From Heterodera schachtii (Eukaryota > Nematoda > Chromadorea > Rhabditida > Heteroderidae), in the NCBI GenBank assembly GCA_023374025.1, contig SIJG01000055.1, positions 930,001 to 994,000 of the forward strand: 64,000 bases of DNA, read 5' to 3'. Position numbers and translations under genes: made by a program. Under the pieces are notes generated by a model. The model had not been told where the DNA came from, ran no database searches, and was given only the letters and a program-made list of their open reading frames with translations. Positions 24,036 through 35,686 of this stretch are shown here, in pieces; positions within the stretch are counted from its first letter, which is position 1, and the number at the start of each line of letters is the position of its first letter.

Positions 24036-24668
24036 GGTGCTAGGTCGTTCCACAAAAAAGCTCAGTGTGGGCGTTCCACAAAAAGCTCAGTGTGGGCGTT
24101 CCACAAAAAAAGCTCAGTGTGGGCGATCCACAAAAAAGCTCAGTGGTCGATAAAATTAAATAAATAAATTTAATTATTCATTTCACAAAACACGGTGCCG
24201 TCCGGTTAACACTAATGTACGGCGGGACGCAAGTAATTTGCAAAATTTTAATTTTTCAATTTTTCACATCACTTCTCGCCAATTTTCTCCATTTGTAGTA
24301 GACCTAGCCTGACGCCATTGATACCATTTTGTAGAGCTCATCGAGCTGTACAAAAAAGCCGCTGGTACCGGCAAGCTTAGCTTTAGTTAGCCATCGACAG
24401 GATCGGAGGCGAGGCTGAGAGTCCTCCGGCAGATGTGCCCGATCCATGACTGGCTCCAAGTGAATGGATCAAGAACCGGACCCGGCCTGGGAGATAGCCC
24501 TTGAAAAACTGAACAAAAAATTGTTCTTAACCGGGCCGGTCCGGGTTCCGGATCAGGCACTTTTGGTGCCCCGAAGTGGTGCGTTAGGCTTCCGGAAAAT
24601 GACCAATCAATCACTGAGCTTTTTGTGGAACGCCCACACTGAGCTTTTTTGTGGAACGACTCACCACG
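24036..24668. mobile_element. TIR element with sub-terminal tandem repeats
   Basis: Left end: four tandem units of about 27 bp (GTTCCACAAAAAAGCTCAGT followed by GTGGGC) at 24045-24155. Right end: the inverse of these units at 24611-24660. Both sides carry GGGTATAC (24028-24035 and 24669-24676), a plausible 8-bp target duplication. No coding capacity. Confidence 0.75.
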
Positions 24669-26289
24669 GGGTATACAAGTTTCCACGAACATAAGGGGAA
24701 AGCTCCATTAAATTCAAGGACATTTAAAAATTTTTATCATATGCAATGAAAATGATTAAATTTTTCCAAATGGTTTATATTTTTCGCCGAAATGAAATTT
24801 TTACCAATATTTTTTGTTTCGGTTTGTAATTTTCCTCATTTCACCGCATATGCACTTTTTTTGCGGCGTGCTTTTCCAAAATTTTTCCGCGCAATAGGGC
24901 GGTCCGGCGGTGGAGACAGGCGCCGCCTAGGAAAAATTTGAAAATTAGAGTGTAATTTATTAACAGATTTTCACAAAAAAAAAAATCGGATTTAGTTTTA
25001 CACCAATAATGCAATAAAAAATTGGGTATAAAAGGTCAAATGTTCATTTTCAAAGACTTCTTGAATTCAAGGATACTTTCAAATTTTCAAGTGAGAGGGT
25101 CCAATTTCCAGGACGTCCTTGCCATTTAAGGACGAATCCGAGCCCTGCATTAATCCATAAAATTCCAATCCAACTTTCTTCCATAGTTAATTTTAGGATG
25201 ATTGGGCTCTTCAGTATTTAATCTCTTCCAAAAATTCCGATATCCCTAATCAAACTCCAATTAATTTTCGAAGTGCAAAAATAAGCTCTTAATACATACA
25301 AATGCTTTAAAAACCAAAATAAATAATTTTTTCATTAGAATTGCAATTTCCATTCATTTTTAAAAAGGAGCATTTATTTGCCGAACCTGCTTGGCAACTT
25401 TTTATTAATGAAGCATTTTTGGGACTGGTTTGAACATAAATTCTTATGGAGTTCGTAAGATATTTAATTATTTATATTGTTGTTATCCAAAATTAAAATT
25501 TGTTTCAATACAGTACAATGAGCCATATGCAATAGCTTAAACTTTTTTCTTTTTATTTATCAAAGGCGATGATTTCGCTTAAATAACCATAAATTTAGCA
25601 TTGGTATATGCATCGAAATCAAATGTTTTCATATTTGGTTGATGTATTATTTATTTTTAATTGTTTTATCGAAATATTAAATAGCATTATAAGATCTAAT
25701 TATCATTTTTTTCTTTTTGCACAGCTATTAAATTCGTATCCTCTATAGCGGTGAGAAAAATAAATCATGAATTCAAATTTCAACCCTTCACTGATATGCG
25801 TCAATTAATTGTGACTTTTCAGATTCTGCTGAGATCTTACTGCAATATTAAGTGCTAAAAATAGAAATTTAGCAAATATAATAATTTTTCGCTCTTTTAC
25901 AAGGGTCAAACTGCTATAGCGAAAATACAGTAGCCAGAAACCCAAAAAATAAGGCGCTGCGAGAAAATGAAAAGCAACAAAAAAAAGCTTTATTCACAAA
26001 CCTAATTTCATAAAAAAACCTAAACAAATACGCCTCCAACTTTAGCAAAATTTCATTATTAAGGCGTGTACTATATATTATTTTATGCCTGGACTTCCTG
26101 AGGCCTGAAACGTACAAAAAACATATTTTTAGCTACTTTTGAAGCCTATAGGACGTATTTCCATAGATTATTTTGCAAAAAATGTAAATAAAATTTGTCA
26201 ACAAATTCCCAATAAAATCAAAATTAGTGAAAATTCATTATCACTCATTTTTGGATTTCATTTTTTATTTGCCAATAAATTTTCATTTT
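24669..26289. other. AT-rich spacer
   Basis: Contains a degraded GC-hairpin repeat at 24904-24928 and otherwise simple AT-rich sequence. No exon is recognised. Confidence 0.5.
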
Positions 26290-26515
26290 CTCCATTTTTT
26301 CATTTACAGCTATTACTTTTCGATTCATTCCAAATTGTTTCTTCCATTTTTCAATTGTTACATAACCAACTCCAATTTTATGACAAATTTCGGCATAATT
26401 TTTGTCCCATTAGAATATTTTCTTCCTTTTTGCTTATATTCATTTTTCAGTGCAATAAATTGTTGAACAATTTCAATTTTTTGTTCATCCGTTTTTGATT
26501 TGTTGTGCCTTTTAG
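26290..26515 (-). pseudogene. decayed helix-turn-helix (transposase-like) coding fragment
   Basis: The minus strand reads KTDEQKIEIVQQFIALKNEY, then after a frame change NYAEICHKIGVG, VTIEKWKKQFG. The pattern A-x-I-x(3)-I-G-x(3)-T-I-x-x-W-K is that of a DNA-binding helix-turn-helix as found in transposases. The frameshift makes it non-functional. Related sequence lies at 14396-14440 and, on the plus strand, at 48780-49400. Confidence 0.55.
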
Positions 26516-27071
26516 GCCCAATTCTTTGTTCCAAAATCTGGAATTATTTTAGTAAAAAAAGATGTGAATAATTTTGTTGTTTATTATTATATAAAACGTC
26601 ATGTAACCAATAATTGACTATATTAAATATGAAAACGAACCCTTCTAATTGATTTTATAAATTAAAAAACTTGATGGTAAAATTTCCAATAATTTTTAGA
26701 ATTTGATAAATTTGTTTATTGAGGTTTTCATAAAAATCACAAAAAACCCAGCAAACTTTCTCATTCAAAACCCCTTTTTATTGAACTTAAGATTTAAATA
26801 AACAAATTTGTTTTTAAATTTGTAAATGTTTGAGATATACCATAAATAGCAGCAGATCGATTAAGGAAATGGCACCAAAAGCTTTAAGAAAAAATGTTGT
26901 ATAACAGGACGAACGGATAATGAAAGACGGAAAAAATATCAAAAAAAAATTAATATCCATTTTCATGAATATTTGAACATGAAATTAGCAATTTCTCCGT
27001 TTCAATAATTAAAACAGAAAAATCCATCATGAAACATGCCAAAATGTGTCAATCCATGCCATCGCTTCTCA

Positions 27072-29272
27072 TCAGAGCTCTTCATTTCGGCTTTCCACCA
27101 ACGGCGAGAAGTGCGCTTCACAGTGCCAGTCCTCCTGTTTCAGTCCCAATTCGGGTCGAAACACAGTGGCTTCATAAGGCCCAAGAACATTGGCGACTTC
27201 TTCTGCCGACATGCTTCCGTCCGAACAATCCCACGAGTTGTATATGTGTTTACCTGAATTTCATAAAGGCCGTTTTGTGCCTAATATTGGCAAGGCGCCC
27301 GCCGGGTCGGGATTTTTTCAAAATTTGTGGAATTTGATTAATAAAATTTAAAAAAATTGTATTTCTATTTTTGCTTGGGATTAGGTCAAGCTATGCAACG
27401 ATCTTTTTTTTTTTTGCTTTTAAAATAGTCTTTTGCGACGCGATTTTTTCAACAAAAAAAAAAAATTGCGGAACAGTGAGGTGTGGGTGGTTCGGCGGTG
27501 CCGTTAGGCGCCGCAGGGGAAAATTTTGTAATTTTAAGCCAATTTTTAGTGCTGCCAAGTGTCCTTATTTTTTAGATTGTCTTAATTTTGAGTTTTTCCC
27601 AAAAAGTTTTCAATTTTTACGTGTGTTTTATTCGGACGAGTACTCGAAAGAGACAATTTAGTACCATTTTTCTCTAATTTAGTCATTTTTTGACGAAATC
27701 TGTCAACAAAACAAATTTTTCCAACTTTCCCCCTCCCTAGCCGGTTCCCCAAAATTTTTTTAACAAAATGCGCCGCAAGAGTTGTCAAAGTAAAAAAAAA
27801 TTCATAGCCGGAGATAAATTTTGCTGTCGGATGAAAATTCAGTGCAGATTTTTGAAAAATCTTAATTTTGGTGTTAATAACTTAATTTTAGCCTCTTTTG
27901 TCCTTATTTGAAAAAAAACTGCCAGCAGTGTAAAAAGACAATTCATTTTTGGCCAATTTGTTTTTACTCCAAATGTATGGGAACTGTCTGACTTCTCGCT
28001 GTCTCAACTCTTACATAAATAGAAATAACAAAAAACGAAGTAGATAGGAAAGGAAATGTTCTCAAAGCATCTTTTTCCGGTCAATTTTCCATTGAAAAAT
28101 TTTTATCGGACATCCCTCCCCCCGTGGTGCGACATTTGAGGATTTGACATTTGAGGACCCGACATTTGAGGACCCGACATTTGAGGATATCCCGGATGTC
28201 GGGGAAATCCTCAAATGTCGGGGTCCTCAAATGTCGGGTCCTCAAAAGTCGGGATCCTCAAAAGTCGGGATCCTCCCTCAAATGTCAAGTCCTCAAATGT
28301 CGGGTAGCCCCCTCCCCCTAGCCGGGCCAGGTCCTTTACCGGTTTTTACCTGGCCCGGCAAGCCATAATCCAGATTGGCCGGGTGTGGAGAAGCCAAAAC
28401 AAATTGTTTTTGAGTATGTCCACCGGCCCGGCCCAACTGATTTGAAATCTCGGTCACGAAAAGCCCACCTGATGAGCAGAGAATGGCACAACATTGCTTC
28501 GACCCAGGATAGCATGGCTCCTTCAGCAGTTCTGGATTATAAATAATTTTTGATGTATTAAAATTTTTGAGCTAACTCAAAGACAAAATATTCCTTTTCA
28601 AATCCGTCACTGAATGCAAGGACAGTTCTTGAAAATTGGTTTTGTTATTGGTAAATCCTTTAGCCCAATTCTTCTGACGGAGAACTTTGACAAAAAATAG
28701 TTAATTTAAAGATTTATAAATGTAATTAATTAAAAAATCAATAAATGTTTTACATAAATAAAACTATGCGAAAAATTATAAATTCAAACACGAAAATTTT
28801 TCTTGAAAAAAATCTTTGTACATTATACGGAAAATTTCTGAGACTAGAGATGGAATTTGAATAAAAGGACAAAAAATCTTTTATTTTTTTAATTCGGTGA
28901 TTGTCGAGAATTTTTGGTCTCGAGCATACAAAGCCAATCACACACCCATGCTTCCTTCCTTGCACTTAAAGCCCCAAAAGCCAAAAATCTACTTTAAAAA
29001 AATTCGGAGATTGTCGAGAATCGTCGATCTCGAGCATCAAAAGCAATCCCCCGCCCCTGCTTGCTTCCCTAAATTAAAGCCCTCACCTTTTGCTTGTTCG
29101 GCACCAAGCATTTTGACACCAAAATCACCATCCTCAGTAAAAACACCACGCTTGCACGTAAGTGCTTAATTTTTGGAATAATCATTTAAATTTTTAAAAA
29201 CAATTTATTACCGCCGTTGCAAAATGCACTTTGGCAAAAAAGCAGCGCAAAAATTGGTGAAAGGGTGCGCAT
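27072..29272 (-). CDS. small secreted cysteine-rich protein, copy A
   Basis: Exons 29272-29212, 29164-29087, 28531-28469 and 27253-27072 give 127 residues in frame throughout. Residues 1-20 are a signal peptide (MRTLSPIFALLFCQSAFCNG). The mature part has seven cysteines (24, 53, 60, 61, 65, 77, 112); exon 3 carries four of them in CYPGSKQCCAILCSS. The C-terminal exon is acidic and ends RNEEL. I do not recognise the family; the cysteine spacing recalls small secreted three-finger-like nematode proteins, which is weak. Differences from copy C are few (for example Tyr for Asp in GPYEA, Gln for Pro in LKQEDW). The intron before exon 4 contains a palindromic minisatellite. It is probably a secreted effector-type protein, by inference from size, leader and copy number. 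Confidence 0.8.
28131..28306. repeat. palindromic GACATTTGAGG minisatellite in an intron
   Basis: GACATTTGAGGACCC is repeated several times, then a GATATCCCGGATGTCGGGG turn, then the inverse unit TCCTCAAATGTCGGG several times, so the whole block folds back on itself. The same block is at 40994-41150 in the same intron of copy C, with fewer units. Confidence 0.85.
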
Positions 29273-29415
29273 TATTAATTTAAAATGTTTCAAAAAATTG
29301 GAAATGCAAAATAATTAATCGTTTTAATAAATGAAATTTAAAAAATCAACGACTGTGCATTTTCAAATTTGCAAAAACGAGAAACCAATTGAAAATCATT
29401 AAAATTAATTAGTCA

Positions 29416-30400
29416 TATGGTTTTCGTTGGAAAAGGCTCAGCAAGTAACTCTCCCACTCATTTGTCAGTCTAAATGTTTTCCCACATTTATGCTTTTCCT
29501 TTCGCACTTTTTTAACTTTTCCGATAATCCCTCCTCCCTCTGCCGCTGATTTTTTCTCTTTTGTCCATTTCCCCGCAGGCGTGCCTGCCTGCACCCGTTC
29601 GCGTCCAATGGTGTTGGAAAGTACATGGCAAGCAGAAAGTAAGTGGTCACCGACGATGGGCTGGGTGGGGGGCGGGGGAGGGGTCGGTTGTCAGTAAAAA
29701 TGCTAATCAAGAAAAAACGACGCCGGGGGCGGGGAGCAAAAGCAGAAGGTGATTGTCTCCATGATCGGCTGTCCGCACAAATGCTAATAAAAGCAAAAAC
29801 GCCGCCAGGGGCTGGGAGTAATAATTTTGCTTCATCATTGTGTGGTCCCAGCGTGCTCCCCGTTTTTTTTCAGTTCGTTAGCTAAACCAATGTGAACAGC
29901 AAAATTATATAAATATAATTGATAACAATTTTGTTTCTTTAAAAATATTTTATTCCAAAGGAATTTGTGTAACGCGTGCAAAAATGCTCTAAAATTAAAG
30001 GGGAAGACAAAGAAATTGTTGAAAAGGGACTGACAGTATAAATGCCACCGTACAACCACCGTATCAGTTGAAAGTTGTCGGAAAGTAGCTTTGATTAGAC
30101 CAAAAAAGTGACCGTAATTTCAACTGTTAAATAAATTTTGTACTTTTTTCAAGCTGTCTAAGCCATACGGTAGCCGACAGTAAAAAAAACAGATTCATCA
30201 AAAGCATGAGAAGAAGAGAACATGGAATCTGTGCACAATTACAACGAATAAACATTTTAGTTTTTAAAAAGACCAAGCCAAGGGCCAATTCGGAAAATTT
30301 TGCCTAAAATAAACCGTAAAAGCGTACAAATTCCATTCGAGTGGAGGGGGGGGGGGGGGGTATGGGTAGGGAAATATTTTGAATTTATCGAATTTTTCAT
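29416..30400. other. conserved 5' flank of the cysteine-rich genes
   Basis: The block 29416-29640 (CTTTTCGTTGGAAA, TTTTCCCAC, CTCTGCCGCTGATTTTTT, TTTTGTCCATTTCCCC) is conserved upstream of all three copies (37350-37600 and 42164-42410). I cannot find a conserved open frame, so it may be promoter or old repeat. The segment 29640-29815 contains AAATGCTAAT repeat units. Confidence 0.45.
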
Positions 30401-30979
30401 AAAAAGACCTAACTTTTTAGAACAATTTTTTAGCTATTTTAAAATTAATTTTCGGTATTCCCTTCTTTTGAAAAAAAAAAAATTTGCTCATAAGAAATTC
30501 TATAAATTTTCACATAAATTTTGAAAAAACATTGTGTGTAAATTTTCTAAAAAAAGATAATAAAGCGCAATTTTTTTTTATTTGACCTCTGTTTTCCCAC
30601 ATTTATTTCTCGATCAGAAGGTTGACAACAATTTTTTTCCCATTTTTCTCAAAATATTTCTTCAATTTATTTTTTTTTCCAATTTTTTCTTTTCTTTGCT
30701 CCAATTCATTTTGCATAATTAAAAATACAATTAAAATGGAAAATAGACACAATTTCATAATTCATATGAATAAAATTATGGGTTTTAGTTTATTTTTTGG
30801 TTCGGTTGTTATTGGGCCAAACTAAAAATAAAAAGTGAAAGCGGAAGATGAAGATCAAAGTGACAATAGGATAAGATCGGGGTTTTCCGGGGCAGAAAGG
30901 TCGGGGTGAGGGGTTCGATTCTTCCATTTTTGACTATGCCAAAGAGTCAAAAACCGGTATTCGTAGGCCGATTAATTTG

Positions 30980-31221
30980 GGTACTTGTGATTTTGGGCCT
31001 ACACCACAAAATTTTAAAAAAGGTAAATCATAGACTTGGCAAAAAATCATAGATTAGATTATGTCATAATAACTCTGGAGTCATATTCGTGAGCTCCGTC
31101 CGATAACCCTCGAGTAGAGCGAATAATTGTAAAAAACCTCCTTTTTATTCCTTTTTTTATGGGACCAGTAAAAGTCAGTATTACCAAGTTTTGTGGTGTA
31201 GGCCCAAAACCCACAAGTACC
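30980..31221. mobile_element. 242-bp MITE with perfect 8-bp target duplication
   Basis: TIRs GGTACTTGTG / CACAAGTACC extend inward through GGGCCTACACCACAAAA and its inverse. Flanked by TTAATTTG at 30972-30979 and 31222-31229. No coding capacity. Confidence 0.92.
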
Positions 31222-32560
31222 TTAATTTGTTATAGAAACTGGTTCGATCATGGGAAAACCCTTTAATCGTCCCACGTGTTTTTGTGGTTAATTGTGGGTC
31301 ATTTCTGATACTTGGCTAATGTTGAGTACTGGAATGTGCATTTGCAAAGAAAAAGCTTCTTCTCATCAGCTTTCGAATGATACCAAAATTCTCAAATTTG
31401 TTGCCAATGCCAAAAACCTTTACAGGAGCTCATTTTCGGGATGGTGTGTTAGTGAAATATCATACCATTTAGCACAAATTTAATTTTTGGTTCAAAAAAT
31501 TTATTAAGTAATATGGCAGTGTTTATTTTTTATTTTTTTTTTTATTTCAGTGACGAAAAGTTCAGTGACGAAACATCAGGGAGCCTGTGTGCCTATGCAA
31601 ATTTCGTCAATTGGATATCGGCATTCCGATATATCCCTGCTGTAGGGATATGGCCGAGGAGGGCCATTTCAGTCCCAAAAATACTTTAATAAATAAAAAG
31701 GTAAAAACGAAAGCGATTGTTTTGCAATTATTTTAAAAATTTAATTTAAATAATGTAAACTAATTTTATTTAAAACGGCTACAAATGGGAAAAATATTCC
31801 CCACCAAATAGCAATTTTTATTTGAAATTAATGAATTTTCGGTCTCCAATATTTCCCGGCGGTGTCCGATCTTCCACTGTCCAATTTAACAATATGTTTA
31901 TTCTAAGCTTAGGTTGTCAACCTGCTCAGGTTTGTATTTTACCTAGGAAACCCTGCATTTGTCGGGTTTTGGGGGGTCCGTACTGGTCTTTTTCAGGTCT
32001 TGGATTTTTTACCGGATTTATTTTTTCAGTCAAATTTGGACAATTTCTTAATAAATTCTACAAATTTCATTTCTTTAAATCGCATGAATAGTACGAAATT
32101 AAATTCTTAATTTGATTCCCTTTACAATGTTAAATAATGTTTGAAAATAAAATCTCATTAAAAAAATGAAAAAAAGATTTGTGCCTTTGAATCCTAATCC
32201 TTTTTTATTATTAGTCTGGTAATTGTCGCATATATATCCCAAGGATTGTTTTTTATCCTGTTAATTTCAAATGGTAGATAGAGTATAACATTTTTGATTA
32301 AGCATTCACTATTCCATGCGTTTTGAGAAATTGATATTGGCCATGAAATTAGCGCAAATTTAAGTTAAAATAATAAAACCGGCAAAAAATCGAACACCTG
32401 AAAAAAACTGGCACGGAACTGCAAAATTCGGCAAATGCCGGTTTCTCAGGCAAAGTAGAAACCTATCATATTGGCAAGATAAGCTCAGAATTTGGCAATG
32501 TCGGAACTTTTTTTTATATTCTTTGACACTCTCTTTCCCTTAAAATTGGTTTTTAGCCAA
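31222..32560. other. spacer without a clear gene
   Basis: AT-rich. Apart from the exon-like stretch at 31551-31671 and one GGTATCATTCGAAAGCT-type motif (inverse) at 31367, nothing is recognised. Confidence 0.4.
31551..31671 (+). CDS. possible isolated terminal exon, unknown
   Basis: Follows a good acceptor (TTTTTATTTCAG) and reads about 40 codons (GSLCAYANFVNWISAFRYIP in the middle) to a TAA, with AATAAATAAAAAG shortly after as a possible polyadenylation signal. Base composition is more balanced than the surroundings. No upstream exon could be linked and part of it is palindromic (TATCCCTGC / GTAGGGATA), so it may be chance or repeat-derived. Confidence 0.25.
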
Positions 32561-33296
32561 TTTCAAATGTTCATTAAAATGGACAACTTTTCGTGTTTTT
32601 AAGTTAAATTATGATAAAATTAAAAGAATTTTTTCCCCGTCCCCCCTCCGCCATCCGTCATCCTCCACTTCTCTTACTCATCGCTCATCATTTTCCATTT
32701 TCATTTTTTATTCTCATCTCCCTCCCCACCCATCCCAATAAGCCAAATGAATGGAATACTTTTAGCAAATTGCTGACAGATTGACCAGAGGGGGGGGGGG
32801 GGGGGGGACGGGGAAAGCTTTCAGCGAAAAATGCTAATAAAAGCAAAAAAAGCAAGTGGGAGAGAAAAAGCAGCAGCAGTAATTGTGAAAATCACATTTA
32901 TTTTTACATCATAGGCAAAGTACGAAAAATAACTATTTTTTTAATAAAAAGCATTGACTTTTTCAAAAAAAAAATTTTATCTTTGCCACTTGTCAACAAA
33001 TTCCCCCCCCCCCCACATTCCCTGATTTTTTAAAGTTTCGAAAATATATTAAAGTTATTGGAAAATGAATTCGTCATATACTTTAAAGCCAAAAAAGGAT
33101 GAAATATATATAACAGTCTTTCGGTCTGTAAATTATGAATCCGAAAATGAACATTTCGGGAAAATTAGGTCCAAAAATTCTTGCTTATTCTATTTTGGCT
33201 TTAGAGGATATAATCAAACATTTGCCCATTTATTTTGACTTCATAATTTGCTTCCTTTTTACAATAAATTACCAATAAAATATACGAATAATTTTT

Positions 33297-33309
33297 TTCC
33301 CTTTTACAG
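33297..33309 (+). promoter_or_regulatory. possible spliced-leader acceptor upstream of EF-hand copy 2
   Basis: TTTTTTCCCTTTTACAG, 14 nt before the start codon, is conserved with copy 1 (18470-18482). Confidence 0.4.
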
Positions 33310-33323
33310 TCAATTCCAGTAAA

Positions 33324-35269
33324 ATGTCCGTTCTGCTGATCATTTTGGTGCTTGCGCACACACTTTCCGAGGGCATCGTGGGTGGCAAACCGATCAAAAC
33401 GGAGCGGGTGAGTGAGGCGAATGCAAGCTTCGGACACTTATTTTTTGCCACGGTTTTCAAAACGTTTTTAAAGGGTACGGTAAGCCATAGGAAAATTTTT
33501 TGTTCCTCTGGTTCTTGACTTCACGACATAATTCTTAAAAAAAATAACAATTTTCTTTTTGTTCCAGGCTTTGCTCAGTGATGACAAAATGCGGGAGTAC
33601 CTCGTTTGGTTCCGGTTCTTTGACAATGACAAAGATGCGCAGCTCCAGGACAAACAGTTTAAAGTAAAAATTCAATTTATATAATTTTTTTCAAAAATTT
33701 TATTTTGCTAGGAAATCCTTTGGGTGTTGGGGCGTATTCCACGTTTTGACGAGCAGCCCGAGTTTGAGCGCATTTTGGAAGTGGTGGACCCTAAACGGTA
33801 ATTTTAATTTAGAGAAAATGGGTTGAAAACTATTAATTACTCAAAAATTAGCACAGACAATTAAAATTTTTACTTTTACTACACCAAAAATCGTGAGAAA
33901 TTTCATAAAATTACAAAATTCGTTGTTAAAGTTGGGGTAGACGGTTCCGGGTATATGGACAAAAAGACAAACACCGCCCGGGTATGCCGAGCCCGGAAAG
34001 GCCAAGTTCTGGTCCTAGTTTTTCAACCGGATCATGGAAAGATTTTCATAATTTTCAAAAAATACATTAAATATTTTACGTAAAAGTCGGGAACATACGA
34101 TAGCAATTCAAATAATTTCGCGGCGCGCTTTTTTCTTTTTTGTAGGCACCGCCGGGGTAATTTTTGAAAATTTTGACTCGGTTTGTTGCTGAAATTAAAT
34201 TATAAGTCCTTTATAAAATAATTAATTCTTTTTTTTTCAAAATTATAAATAATTTTATTTCCCTTTCTTTTTTTTATTCCTTTTATATCGCTTTTCATTT
34301 TTTTTTCAGAAATGGCTTCATCACACGGCAAGCGTTCATGGCCTATTTGGTAACGAGCATTTGGGACGCGGCACTTACGAAGCGCAGCAGCAAATGTACG
34401 AACAACACATTGACGAGCTGTTGCGACACATGGAACTGCACGGCGATGGCGTACAGGTGGCGAGAATTTAGAGGAATTGTCGTTGTAGAATTTTTGTGTC
34501 TTTGTCCCATACATGGACAAGGGGCAGGGGTCAAAAATTTGCCCTTACGAAATACGAAATGCCCCCCCCCCCCACCCCACTCAGAGGCCAAAAATTTTTA
34601 CGAAATTGAAAAAAATGTTCAAAAATTTTATCTGATGACTTTTTTTTTTGCGTTCACACCATTTTTATGGCGTGCTATTTATTAATAGATTTTGCTCAAA
34701 AAACGACAGAATTTTGCATTTTTAGCCAAATTCTTTAATTTTTATTAATAATTTTCATGAAATCATGAACATTGTATAATTTTTTTAAATTATGAAATTG
34801 CCTCTTACGAAAGTCATTTCGTTAATAGAACAAAAAACGCAATTTCATAAAAATTTTAACGAAATGCAATTCAAAGACGTAAAATTTTTAAGTTTTAACG
34901 CAAAATTTTGATTTTTTTTTTCAATTTCATAAATATTCCCATTTTTACCAGCGCTTTTTTTGGCTGAAAATTTTACGAAATTGCCTCTTACGAAATTGAC
35001 CCCCCCCCCCCGCTCCTGCTTACCCCCCCCCCCTCCCCCCTGTCCACCTATGCTTTGTCCCCCAAAGGAGGAGTGGCGGAATGGGGTGGGTGATGAGGAG
35101 TAATCCTCGTAACTTTGGCCAAATCTGAGCTTTCCACTATTAGAAACACCCCAAAAAATTTACATCAGAAGATTCCTTTCAGCACTTTGAGCCCAATTGT
35201 TCTTCAAAGCCTACGACGGAAACAAAAACTGCCCCAATGACAAACGACGGCACGCACAAGGGACTCTGA
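33324..35269 (+). pseudogene. spectrin-type EF-hand gene, copy 2 (frameshifted)
   Basis: Exons align one to one with copy 1: 33324-33407, 33568-33663, 33712-33797, about 34310-34456 and 35183-35269, with conserved splice sites and signal peptide (MSVLLIILVLAHTLSEG). A single-base deletion near 34352 (TTGGTAACG against TTGGTCAACG in copy 1) shifts exon 4. Before that, the calcium loop is already degenerate: DNDKDAQLQDKQ has lost the central Gly and the terminal Glu. It is probably a pseudogene, although a sequencing error at the one base is possible; loss of the calcium ligands is independent of that base. It is convergent with cysteine-rich copy B, 418 bp apart. Confidence 0.78.
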
Positions 35270-35686
35270 ACCAGAAAATGAGGTGCCGAGCCACAAAGCG
35301 TCAACGTTGACCGAATGAAGAATAATAATAATTGGACAATTTTTTAAAATTAAATAGCCATTATATTTAATGATTTCTTTATAATATAATTGACTTGATA
35401 AAATTTTATGTAAAAACATAAAAATCCCAGCTCTATAAATTGAATATTCCGTTAGTAATAGCAGATCAATTTATTAAAATGGCACAAATATATCAAAAGA
35501 AAATAGAGAATAACACAACAAATAAACAATAATTGAAAGACGAAGAAATTTATCAAAAAACAATTAAAATCATTAAATTCATGTAATTTTGAACAAGAAT
35601 TAGCAAAATTTTCCGTTTTAATAATTACAACCAAAAATCCTTAAAAATACATCCCAAAATGTGTCAATCCATGCCATTGTTTCTTC

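Larger units (their letters stand above)
26540..30400. repeat. segmental duplication, copy 1 (with cysteine-rich gene A)
   Basis: Nearly collinear and highly similar to about 39450-43130 in direct orientation, covering the gene, its 3' flank from the ATATAAAACGTCATGT region, introns and about 1.1 kb of 5' flank. Differences are small indels and substitutions. Confidence 0.85.

Noticed and set aside
24045..24155. Regularly spaced short repeats resembling a CRISPR array
   Set aside because: Units are contiguous tandem repeats with an inverted copy at 24611-24660, i.e. sub-terminal repeats of a TIR element; the genome is eukaryotic.
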